A DNA stretch of 64,000 nucleotides, taken from contig JADWQD010000008.1 of the NCBI GenBank assembly GCA_016110215.1, positions 682,001-746,000 on the forward strand, written 5' to 3'. Position 1 is the first letter of the stretch. Every line of letters begins with the position of its first letter. Shown piece after piece: positions 43,356 through 52,746 of the stretch. The notes beneath the pieces were generated by a model. The model had not been told where the DNA came from and made no database searches. It worked only from the letters and a program-made list of their open reading frames with translations. The position numbers were made by a program, and so were the translations under genes. This DNA is from Capronia americana. Its lineage: Eukaryota; Ascomycota; Eurotiomycetes; Chaetothyriales; Herpotrichiellaceae.

Positions 43356-45266
43356 CTAAGCTCGATGTCCTCCCTGCGAGGCGGAGCGATAGACTCGTGC
43401 AGCGAGTGCTTGCAACCGATCACCCACATCATCATCTTCGTATGGCTTTTCCTTTTCACGAGGTGGGAAACTTGCCTCATACGTCGTTGATCCGGTCGGC
43501 AATCGCCCATTCGCGGCATCCTGCAATTGTTGTACCAAGGGTGGTGGTCGCACATCAAATCTCCCACTCGAAGTGTTCGACGGAGCTGGTTCCGACTTTG
43601 CTTCTTCTCGTGTCCCTGGCAAGTCATCGTCCTTGGGTCTCTCCGCCTTTTCACCTGCCAAGTCTAATGAGGCTCGAGCCATGGGAGCTGATTGCTTCAG
43701 TTCATCCGGCTGCTGATTGACCTCAATTATCGATCCGCCGGAGAGAGGCGGTACGGCTGCCGCAGGGGAGGCTAATGGTGTCGGAGTTCGGTCGCGTGGA
43801 GGTGGTGCTGTCAAGTCCAGTTCGCCTGCTTGCACATCTTTCCATGAACACTTGGCATGTTTTTTCGTACAACCCATACAAGCCGTGAGGTTCTTCAGGC
43901 AATCCATGTGTAGCCTTCTACATCGATCACAAGGGGGAATCACCCGATCTCCCTTCCACATGTTGTCCATTCTGCGAACCATCTCCGCCTTGAAGGGGCC
44001 GCCATCGTCCCTATCTGATTGAGCAGGCTTCGTCTGCGGCATCAAAGACGCTGGGGTATTCGGGATGGCGACTGTCGACGAACTTCCACCAGGCAATTCA
44101 GTCGAGCGAGAACGTGGCTTATCTGTTGCGTTGGCTTGCATAGCTTGCGTCCGAGCAGTCCCACTACCCAACGATGTCCGGCGAACAGTCTCTTCGGTCA
44201 GGCCAGCCTCCCTTTCGCTGGGGGTTAAGAAGTTCTTCATCAGCTCAGCTCGCTCTGTTGGTGAAGCATCCTTGACTGATCTGCCGTTGATAATGGTAAC
44301 ATTGCTCGGTGTGCTAAATACATCGTCGACCATGCTCCTCACCGCATCATTTGTCGAAGGCGGCTGTCGATCTTGCTGCCGCAGATTGACGGCTGTGAAG
44401 CCGACGGGAGGGGACTCGGAAACCTCGATGCTTCTCACGGGTCTGCTGCTGCTGGTGCTGTTGTTGTTGGCTCCGTTGACCTCTGCTGGTGAGATGGGCG
44501 AACCTTCGGTTCTCGTTGGCTGTCTTCGCGGTTCTCGTTCCTGCTCGCGCCTAGTCAAGATTGCAGTCCGTCGACCCTTCATTTTGTGGATCATTTGCCG
44601 AGCTCGGCCGGACACTGGTCACGGTTAACTTGAAGCTATGGAGGAGACAGGGGCTTCCGTACCTTGGTCAGCAAGCTGGATGACTTGGCCCAGGTTACGA
44701 TCCAGAAGATCCATCACGCCGAGCTCCTTGTCTTCGTCTTCTCTGATGGGCTGTGGCGGGATCAGCTTTTGCGGGTGACCACTTGCAATGAGCACGAAGT
44801 CTTCCTCAGAGATCTCGACACGACATTGTTTGGTGTAGAACTGGCAGACTCTTATACCGTTGCGAGTCCTCTCCAGGTTGAACTGCTTGGGATTATTCTG
44901 AGCGAACTCGGCCACATCCAACCAAGTCACGTGTGAATCCTTTCCATGGGACTTCAAGATCTTTGGTGGCCCGTCAAACATCTTCTCAAATCGTTTGATG
45001 AGGATGGGCCCGACAGGCCGAGCTCCCAGATTGCCCGCCAAACTTTCATGACGTTGGAGGACGCCGTCGTATTCACTCAGCAACCGAGCTATCTCTCCAA
45101 GCGTGTCATTGACCGTGACAAGTGGTATATCCTCCTTGTGCTGACGGACGAGGTAATTGATCTGCAGGTGGTTCGTAGCAGTCCGAGGGATCTTCGCGGC
45201 TGGGAGGGGGTGAGGCTCGGTGGGCGACCGCGGCCGCTTCAGCGACGGTGTCTGCTCGACGTTCAT
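43356..45266 (-). CDS. Protein with an internal Zn2Cys6-like cluster, function unknown
   Basis: Two exons, 44663-45266 and 43356-44614, with a 48-nt intron (GTACGG...CCAG), give 620 residues. The first 200 residues contain a compact conserved-looking region (V-T-W-L-D-V-A-E-F-A-Q-N-N-P-K-Q-F-N-L, then V-C-Q-F-Y-T-K-Q-C-R-V-E-I-S-E-E-D-F). A long disordered Ser/Pro/Thr stretch follows. At about residues 425-455 six cysteines form C-X2-C-X6-C-X6-C-X2-C-X6-C (C-D-R-C-R-R-L-H-M-D-C...C-M-G-C-T-K-K-H-A-K-C), the zinc-cluster spacing, but in the second half of the protein rather than at the N-terminus. The C-terminal 170 residues are again disordered. It may be a chromatin or RNA-associated protein rather than a classical activator. 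It diverges from LSM7. Confidence 0.78.
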
Positions 45267-46650
45267 CGTGAGAGGATGCTGAGGTCGCGCGGCTCAAACA
45301 TAGAGATGTCCTGCGAACAGGTTGAGAAGCCCGAGTCGCTCGTCGTGCGCTCGGGCGGTGCTTGCTTAGCTAGGTGACTTGCAACGCTGTTGGTCGACCC
45401 GATGTAAACGGAGGGAAAAGTGGGGAGGTGGCTGATGGACCAGCTTGAAATAGTTGACCCGAGAAGGACAGAGCTATTTCGCAAGCTGCAGCGCCGTGAG
45501 CGAAGATGGAAACGAAGCCGTGGTCACGCTTTCGAGCAAAGGAGGGATGAGAAGTGAGAAGAAAAGGGTGGAAAGGTGAGAGTGGGAATGCTTGGGCACG
45601 GGTTTAGGGTCAGGCGTGAGGAGTCCGATGAGCGGAACCAAAAGCTGAAGCGGCCGGGAGCAGCTGCTCCAAGACAAAGGCAGGTGAGGAGCAGCAGGCA
45701 CAGACAGTGAAGGAGCGGGTTGTTGAAACAACCAACCAATTCGGGATGTCAAGGCAACGTCTCCCGGCTCGTGCCCGCCGGCTTCAAAGAGCAGCCAAAA
45801 CAGCATCGCGGGGGGAATGGCGCTGGGCCTAGGCAAAGGCTAGCGATCCAGCTGCCAGTCACAGTCGCCCTCTCGGGAGGGAGAGGACGCGCGGATTCGA
45901 ACATGGGCGGCTGAAGGGCGTGAATTGGACGGCCCCGAAGCGCAAGTGTGGGCGCGGGAAGAACAGCAGTCACCGTTCCGATTGCAAGCCTCAGAGTCAG
46001 ATCAGTGTCAACCAGGGCCGGAAGAAGCAGATTGCTAGGTCAAGTTGGGGCGCGGGGTCGACTTTCCCCCTGCATCTCCTCCAACTGCTGTGGGCGGGAA
46101 GCCGCCTTGCGTCGGGGGTGAGCATGAGCACGAGCATGATCAGAGCTGCGCAGGAGGGAAACCCAAGGTCCCCGTGCACTTTCAACGTTTGACTAGATCT
46201 TAACCACCCGCACGAATACACGGTTTTCATGTCTGAATGGACTTCCGCTGCCGTGGGCTCCCACACTCGTGGCAAACACGGCAGGGCGAGATGAGTGGTG
46301 CAGGGAACAAAGTGGGAGGTGGAGAGGTGAGACCCGTGCGCCGTGAAGGGCGGCGCTCCGCCCAATGAAATTCCGGCACCAACTTCGGCGGAAAGCTGCA
46401 CCCACCTCTTTCTCTCTCACGTTATCCTAGGCACATCGTTCGGCTTGATCCAGCTCCGACCACACAGCCCAAACTGCTCGGACAAATCCTACCAAGCGTA
46501 ATATCTCGTCCGCTAGTTCTGACTGGTCGGGCTCAGACTTTTCAGTCGACCACAGCGCCGATTTTGGCACTAACCATTTTGAGATTGCACCCTCTCAGAC
46601 TCATGCAACCTGTTCGTCTCACCATCAAACCAAACCAGAGTGAAAAGTAA
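45267..46650. promoter_or_regulatory. Long divergent promoter region, zinc-cluster protein / LSM7
   Basis: A 1384-nt gap between opposite start codons. The part near 45480-45720 is purine-rich on the plus strand (GAAGAAAAGG-like tracts). Open frames here have no family signature and stay uncalled. It likely contains long 5' leaders. Confidence 0.45.
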
Positions 46651-47205
46651 ATGTCCGAGCGAGGTCATTTTCGTGGCGGCGGCCGGGGCGGCGGCAGAGG
46701 TGGTGGACGTGGCGGAGGCGGTGGCCGCGGCGGTGCGCAACAACAGTCCAGCCAATCCCAGGAGAAGCCCAAGAAGGAAAACATTCTCGACTTGACCAAG
46801 TATGTCGACAAGCAGATCAATGTCAAGTTCAATGGTGGGAGAGAGAGTACGTCCACGTGTTGTTATTCTGGGGTTGAACGTGGTAGAAAGGGACATTTTG
46901 GACTAACTCGCGCGATGCACTAAACAGTTGTCGGCACGCTCAAGGGTTATGATCAGTTGATGAACCTTGTATTGGATGATGTCAAGGAGACCATGAGAGG
47001 TGAGTTCCTCGCAAGACGAAGAGCTTAAGTCGCAAACATCGAGACAGATCTAAGCTGATATTGTTCTCTTGCAGATGACGAGGGTAACGAAACAACACGA
47101 CTACTCGGGCTCATAGTCGCCCGCGGAACGTTGCTTGTACTCATATCACCCGTCGATGGAAGCGAAGAAATCGAAAACCCCTTCCAGCAGCAGGCAGAAG
47201 AGTAG
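46651..47205 (+). CDS. LSM7: U6 snRNA-associated Sm-like protein LSm7 with RGG-rich N-terminus
   Basis: Subunit of the heptameric LSm rings: LSm2-8 stabilises U6 snRNA in the nucleus and LSm1-7 promotes mRNA decapping in the cytoplasm. Three exons, 46651-46846, 46928-46999 and 47075-47205, give 132 residues. The Sm fold runs from about residue 45: I-L-D-L-T-K-Y-V-D-K-Q-I-N-V-K-F-N-G-G-R-E (Sm1), G-T-L-K-G-Y-D-Q-L-M-N-L-V-L-D-D (with the RNA-contacting Asp-Asn region), and G-L-I-V-A-R-G-T (Sm2). The first 28 residues are an Arg-Gly-Gly tract, absent from yeast Lsm7, which is about 115 residues. Exon 1 ends inside the Sm1 motif. Confidence 0.95.
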
Positions 47206-47868
47206 ATTGCTATTCTCGAATGCAAGATTTTCTGCGAAGGGTTAAAACCCACCTACGCATCTCCTGCGTTTCTCCTGTGGTCAAGCTCAGGGACAAAAGT
47301 TAGATGCGTCAACATGGAGGTCTAACACTGGCAGTCGGGCATTCATGGCAGAGTATGCATGTTGCTCGGGGCAGTCTCCATCAGAATACAGAACAGACAT
47401 CCGCCGAGATTGTCGAAATCCTGTTCACTCTGCTTTTGCCTTGTTGTGAAGGCTCGGTGAGCACACAGCATGTGATGGTGAATTTGAGGTCAAGTGTGCG
47501 AAATTGCTTTCTGATTTTTTTCTGATCTGTGCCTCGACTTCACTATAATCGCATCTTGCTGCTTTCAGGTCTGGTCCACTCTGATCTAAGTTTCTTCCAG
47601 TTGCTCTGACTTTGCAGCATAATTAGCCCTCCATTCCTCAGCTCATCCTAGTGCCCGTCCTTTTCACGCTCTTGGGACCAGCTCAGCTCTTCTTCTTTCC
47701 CTCAGCATTTGTGCCAATTCCACTAGCATTTCACCTTCAACCAAGGCCTTGAGGTCCACGAAAGCGTGCGTTCTTGTTCGTCCACCGCCTCGAAACTTGC
47801 CCTGCACCAGGTTGTTGTTGTCGCTTTTGTTGTAGCCATCGTGATCGTGGCTTGCCTCGTGGGAGAGT
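47206..47868. other. Convergent 3' region, LSM7 / PAN3
   Basis: About 660 nt between facing stop codons with no gene; presumed 3' UTRs. Confidence 0.5.
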
Positions 47869-50171
47869 CTATCTCATCAATCCGCCCCTCTTGCCAACTA
47901 ATTCCTGAAACGCGCTCTCGATGCCTTTTTTTAATTCTCGAAAAGTCACCACAAACACGCTCTGTTCATCTCTGCTCACGAGCATAACTTTCTCCTCCGT
48001 GCCCGCGTCCAACTTATTTAGTGTTAATATCGTATGCCCCAAGTCAATCACGGGCCGTCCCTGGTTGTCGACCTGATGGAAGACATAATCGCGGAATAAC
48101 TTGAGGAAGTAGCGCTCGCCGTTCTCAGACCAGGCCTGATCATTCATGTACTCGGGCCGTTCATTGATGAAGTTCAACTTGGCCATCAGACGAAAGAGGC
48201 GTGCGTTTTCGACTTCTCTCGCTAGTTGGGAGGAAAGTTCGTCGTCGGCGTGCAAAGCTGCGTTGAAGGCGGTGATCATTTGGTTCGAGATCAGTGTGAT
48301 GAAGCCGTCAATGGTCTTCTCCTGGTTCTGCATTGCGGAGTACAGCCACACAACTGCATTTTGTAGTTCCGGTTTGAAAAAGCGCTTGAATGCGTCCATG
48401 CTGCGGGCGAAGTTATGGCCTGCGTCAAGCGTGCCGGACCCAACTGCGAGGATGACTAAGGCGAAATTAACGAGGTCCTGACGTTGAGCTTGAGCAAGAG
48501 GCGTATGAGAGTTAGCTTCGAACTGAACAACGTCTAAAACTGCGCATCCGTTGAGACGGACACGATTCTTCCCCGTGAGTAGAATCTTGGATGGATCCAG
48601 GACGCGTGCAGCCAGGCCTGAGGTATGGATGGCTTTCAGAGCCGAGGCGATCTGGACGACGTAGGCCCATAGTGCAGGCTCGGTGATTTGGTCTTTACCG
48701 TGGGAGGACCGAGATGGGCGTGCATTGAATGCATGGCCACCGAGGTGGTAGTGTTCGAGGAGGGATTTTGAAAGCGGGTGGTATTCAGTGACTATAAAGA
48801 GGGACGAATCGCCAAAGCCGCGGTTCGTGAAGACGTCGACTATGCGGACAACATTGGCGTTAACAATGTTTTTCCATGCTTGACCAGCGCGGATGGCATG
48901 TTCATTTGTGAGGCGGAAGCCTTCGACTCTCCGAAGGACAAAGAAGTGGCCATTAGCGCTTGATTGAGCCTTGTAGACCCATGTAGTGTAGCCACCCAAG
49001 AGGTTGGAATTCTTGTGATTCGTGTCGAGAGGAACCAAAGAGTGGTAGCTTTCGATGTGGCTAGGCAATTGTGAATCTAGAGATCTGGTCAGCTCGGACT
49101 GGGATATGAGTCGTGGCTCCGTACTGGGTAGAGTCTGCAGTGCAGCCGCGGATTTCTTCTGGATGTCCTCTCGCAGATCGTTGGGAATGAATAGGTCATG
49201 AACTGTACGTTGATATTGGGTGAGATTTGGATTATAATGTCCGATCGGCGCGTACTGGTGATATTGGACCTATTATCACGATGAGTGCTGCCAGCCGTCA
49301 TCAACGAAACTGCTTACCGGTTGTTGAAAACCACTGGCATTCGGGAAGAACGCAGCCCCGTTCATGCTATGATCGAGGTACGGATTGGAAGGTTGGAAAG
49401 TGTCAAAAGCATGAGATACAGGAATCTCGTTCTCGTTCGTCTGTTCTTATTAGCCGTAAGGGATGCAAATCGCAAATCTGTAGCCCACCATCGAAGGTTC
49501 TTGCACCCGCCTTGGAACGAATTCCTGGACCTCACCCACGGCCCAATCGGGAGTCCTAGCATCTTGACGCAGCGGAGTAGCATTCGAAGATCCTACCATG
49601 AGTCGTAAGCTCGCAGAATCGATGAATTCTGGGATTAGGCTTACTGGAAATAATGGCCTTTGGCATAAAAGGAGCAGCACTTGCTGCCTTGGGAGAGATG
49701 CCTGCTGGGGGTTTCTTCACCACCGCTGCGGCAGTTGCGGCGCCGTTTGAGGACAGGAAAGAGGGTGTAAAGCTGGGTGAATCGACACTAAGCGCCTTCT
49801 TGGACTGACTGTAAAAGGGAGTCAGAGAAGAATTACCCTGCCAGCGCTTCTTGATCATACCTGTCGGGCTGTCCAGCATCGGAGGAGGGCTTCTCTATCG
49901 TGTGATTGAAGGCACACCCTACACGTCAACGTGTGAGCACCATTGTACCATAGCACCATACCCAGCGGATAAGTGTACCTTTGTCTTCATAGCGGCATTT
50001 TCCGTAGATTGTGACATTGCGACAGAGAGTATCCTTAGCGGTCTCTGTCGCTCAACCATCAGTAACGCCACGCCTCCTGTCAATTGTGGTCGACATACCC
50101 CTGCCTTTGGTTCTGGGGGACAAAGCAGCCTGCTTTGTATCTTCTGCATTGTTCTTGCTCACTGCGGCCAT
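47869..50171 (-). CDS. PAN3: PAN2-PAN3 deadenylase regulatory subunit PAN3
   Basis: Recruits the PAN2 nuclease to poly(A)-binding protein for initial mRNA deadenylation. Seven exons close in frame to 662 residues: 50099-50171, 49979-50044, 49861-49918, 49645-49808, 49489-49592, 49318-49440 and 47869-49269; introns are 48-60 nt. The N-terminus has the CCCH zinc finger (L-C-R-N-V-T-I-Y-G-K-C-R-Y-E-D-K-G-C-A-F-N-H, split by an intron), then a PAM2-like region and disordered linkers (S-V-D-S-P-S-F-T-P-S). The large last exon encodes the pseudokinase (starting near V-H-D-L-F-I-P-N-D-L-R) and the C-terminal knob and coiled coil that dimerise the protein. All introns fall in the 5' third. The gene diverges from the UBX gene. 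Confidence 0.94.
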
Positions 50172-50784
50172 AGTCGTTACTGGCTGCGATGAATCATGGC
50201 AATGGTGTGATCCATCGGGCTCAAAGGTAGTTCTGCGGTCCTAACGCATGGTGTGGGCGCGCAAGAGAGAGATAGGTTTCAGGAGTACGCAGGAAGAAGT
50301 AGAAGTAAATCGTTGCAGCGGTGCAGGTGTTATACGATGGAGTTCAAGGTGCGGCTGGTTGAATGTGAGCGAGGGGAATGTCCATGTCTCTACAGAGATA
50401 TCCAAAATGGGACGGTGAACAAAGGTGAGAAGAAGATGGGACAGTCTCCAGCTGCAAGATGAAGCGAAGATATTAGACGGGCCGAGCACAACAGCTCATC
50501 CAGGCCCTTGTCTTCGAGTCCGCTGCTCAGTAGGTGGAGTTGATGTGGAAGTGGGAGGGAGATGCAGATGGAGGAGAACCGCAGCTGCGCGGGATTACAT
50601 ACGCCTTCCTGTCCTCCCCCGAACCGCGTCGTCAACCACCCAATATTGTTCCCAGACAGTTAGTATCTCGACAGGAAACCGACTTGAGGTGAAGACAAGA
50701 GGGCGCAGACATGTCTATTTTAGCGTGTCGATAACCACGACTCTCGTCCCTGCCATTACCCTCGCCTTCGACAGGACCTCGAAT
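50172..50784. promoter_or_regulatory. Bidirectional promoter region, PAN3 / UBX gene
   Basis: A 613-nt gap between opposite starts. The UBX frame stays open back to 50425, but the residues encoded before 50785 are not family-like and are read as leader. Confidence 0.45.
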
Positions 50785-52371
50785 ATGGCGACTCCGGACA
50801 TTGCCCAATTGACAGCTGCTCAGCAAGAAGCTCTTCAAACCTACACCGCTGTCACCGACCAGGATCCCGTCGCTGCAATCCCTCTCCTCCAACGATGTGA
50901 GTGGAACGTACAGATTGCCATCGCCCGCTTCTTCGACGGCGAGCCCGCCACAGATCCACTTGCGGAAGCCCAGGCGCAAATACCTACAACCTCCGCGCGC
51001 CAGACCGCGAATCTACAATACGAAAACCTGCTGGCGGCGACCCGGCCCTCGCTCAGAACATCCCGTGTCGACCCCGAAGATATAGTCAATCGAGTTGACA
51101 CGAGCGGCACAGTTCCCGAGCAGACCTACCGACCATCACCACTCTTCTCCATCATCTTCACACCAGTCAACATCCTCTACCGAGTTTTCAGCACAATCCT
51201 ATCACCGTTTGGGTTTCTGGTGCCTACGTTCCTCTCCCGCCTCTTTCACCGGTTACTCTACCAGTCGCAGGGGCAGACACGGATCCAGAGAAGAGCTCTT
51301 CCGCCCGCAGAGAGTGCCAGGCGATTTATCCGCGAGTTCAGTGAAGAGTTTGGCGACAATAACGATGAGAGTTCACATGGGGAGAGCTCCACGCCCCTCC
51401 TGCCTTTCGCTGAATCCGGGTTCAACCTGACCCTCGACACTGCAAAGAAAGACCTGAAGTTTCTCCTGGTCGTGCTTCTGTCCCCGAGTCACGATGAGAA
51501 CACAACCTATGTACGCGAGACACTACTTTCTTCACAGTTCAAATCCTTCCTCAACTCCCACGAGTCCGACCTCATATTATGGGGCGGCAACGTGCGGGAT
51601 TCGGAAGCATATCAAGTGTCGGCCAATCTACAGTGCACAAAGTTCCCTTTCGCAGCGCTCATCTGTCAGTCGTCGGAGCCGGGGTCAAGCGGCCAAATGA
51701 CGGTAGTGCTGCGTGCCGTGGGCCCTATGCCTCCGGCAGAACTGATCGCCAAGCTCGGCACAGCAATCACATCCCATCAAGCATCCCTCTCCGCCGCGCT
51801 GGCCCAGCAAGCCGAGCGTACAGCGACTCAGAATCTAAGGAGAGAGCAAGATTCTGCCTATGAAAGATCATTAGCCCAGGACCGAGAACGAGCGAGGCGG
51901 CGGAGGGAAGAGGAAGAAGCGGCCAGGCGCGCGGAACAGCAGGCCCGGGAACAGGTGCGACTAGCGGAGAAGAAGAAGAGCGACATGCACCAGTGGAGGA
52001 GGTGGCGCGCTCAGTCTCTTCCTCTTGAGCCAGCTGCAAATGTCACCGATGCAATTCGTGTAAGTATCAGGATGCCATCTGGCGAGAGGGTAATAAGGAA
52101 ATTCCGCGCCGAGGCTGAGATGGAGGAACTGTATGCTTTTGTCGATTGCTATGAGGTCGTCAAGGCCCAGGGGGCGGAAGCAGAAGACGAGAAGGATGTG
52201 GAAGAGCCCGAAGGGTACGAGCATGAATACTCGTTCCGCCTTGTCTCACCTATGCCTCGAAAGGTGTATGACCTCCACGATGGAGGCTCGATAGGTGAGA
52301 GGGTGGGCAAGGGAGCGAACCTGATTGTTGAGCCTATCACTGATGATGAAGACGAAGCGGACGACGAATGA
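50785..52371 (+). CDS. UBA-UAS-UBX domain protein, FAF2/UBXD8-like
   Basis: A single exon encodes 528 residues. The order is UBA-like domain (about 8-50: E-A-L-Q-T-Y-T-A-V-T-D... N-V-Q-I-A-I-A-R-F-F-D), a hydrophobic hairpin at 118-150 (F-S-I-I-F-T-P-V-N-I-L-Y-R-V-F) for insertion in the ER or lipid droplet, a UAS thioredoxin-like domain (about 195-320), a charged coiled coil (345-415, E-R-A-R-R-R-R-E-E-E-E), and a C-terminal UBX domain (about 430-520) whose F-R-L-V-S-P-M-P-R-K loop corresponds to the FPR p97-binding turn. This architecture recruits the Cdc48/p97 ATPase to ER-associated degradation or droplet proteins. The ATG at 50785 begins the UBA domain. Confidence 0.92.
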   Translation: MATPDIAQLTAAQQEALQTYTAVTDQDPVAAIPLLQRCEWNVQIAIARFFDGEPATDPLAEAQAQIPTTSARQTANLQYENLLAATRPSLRTSRVDPEDIVNRVDTSGTVPEQTYRPSPLFSIIFTPVNILYRVFSTILSPFGFLVPTFLSRLFHRLLYQSQGQTRIQRRALPPAESARRFIREFSEEFGDNNDESSHGESSTPLLPFAESGFNLTLDTAKKDLKFLLVVLLSPSHDENTTYVRETLLSSQFKSFLNSHESDLILWGGNVRDSEAYQVSANLQCTKFPFAALICQSSEPGSSGQMTVVLRAVGPMPPAELIAKLGTAITSHQASLSAALAQQAERTATQNLRREQDSAYERSLAQDRERARRRREEEEAARRAEQQAREQVRLAEKKKSDMHQWRRWRAQSLPLEPAANVTDAIRVSIRMPSGERVIRKFRAEAEMEELYAFVDCYEVVKAQGAEAEDEKDVEEPEGYEHEYSFRLVSPMPRKVYDLHDGGSIGERVGKGANLIVEPITDDEDEADDE

Positions 52372-52746
52372 GCGCTCGCTCTTTTGAATAGACTTATAAC
52401 TGGCTGCGAGAGCGGCAATAGACTAACAAGACAACATCGTATACCCTACCGTGCCTACCAGTGGCTAAACCATGCACGCCTTGAAGCAACAGCCTCGCGC
52501 AGCCTCGCCAACGCGGGGAACGTCGAGACACTTCACGCTTCGAAATTCCACATGCTCTACCGCGTCCACTTTTAGACCGTACCATACTACATGTACCACG
52601 ACATTCCTATGCTACAGCAGATGGGCCTTGTCCTCACATTCATCCGCAATACCCTGCTCCCCTCCAAGCCGCGGAGACGCGCCAGCTCAAAGTCCCGCGC
52701 GACACTATGATCCATCGAAAGACCACCCTACCACAGATCTCGGGAA
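52372..52746. other. Intergenic region
   Basis: About 375 nt between two plus-strand genes, without coding signal. It contains the promoter of the multi-zinc-cluster gene. Confidence 0.5.

Noticed and set aside
45474..45973. Open minus-strand frames in the long LSM7 upstream region
   Set aside because: Low-complexity composition (Leu/Ser/Pro) from purine-rich DNA, no family signature; more likely leader or promoter sequence.
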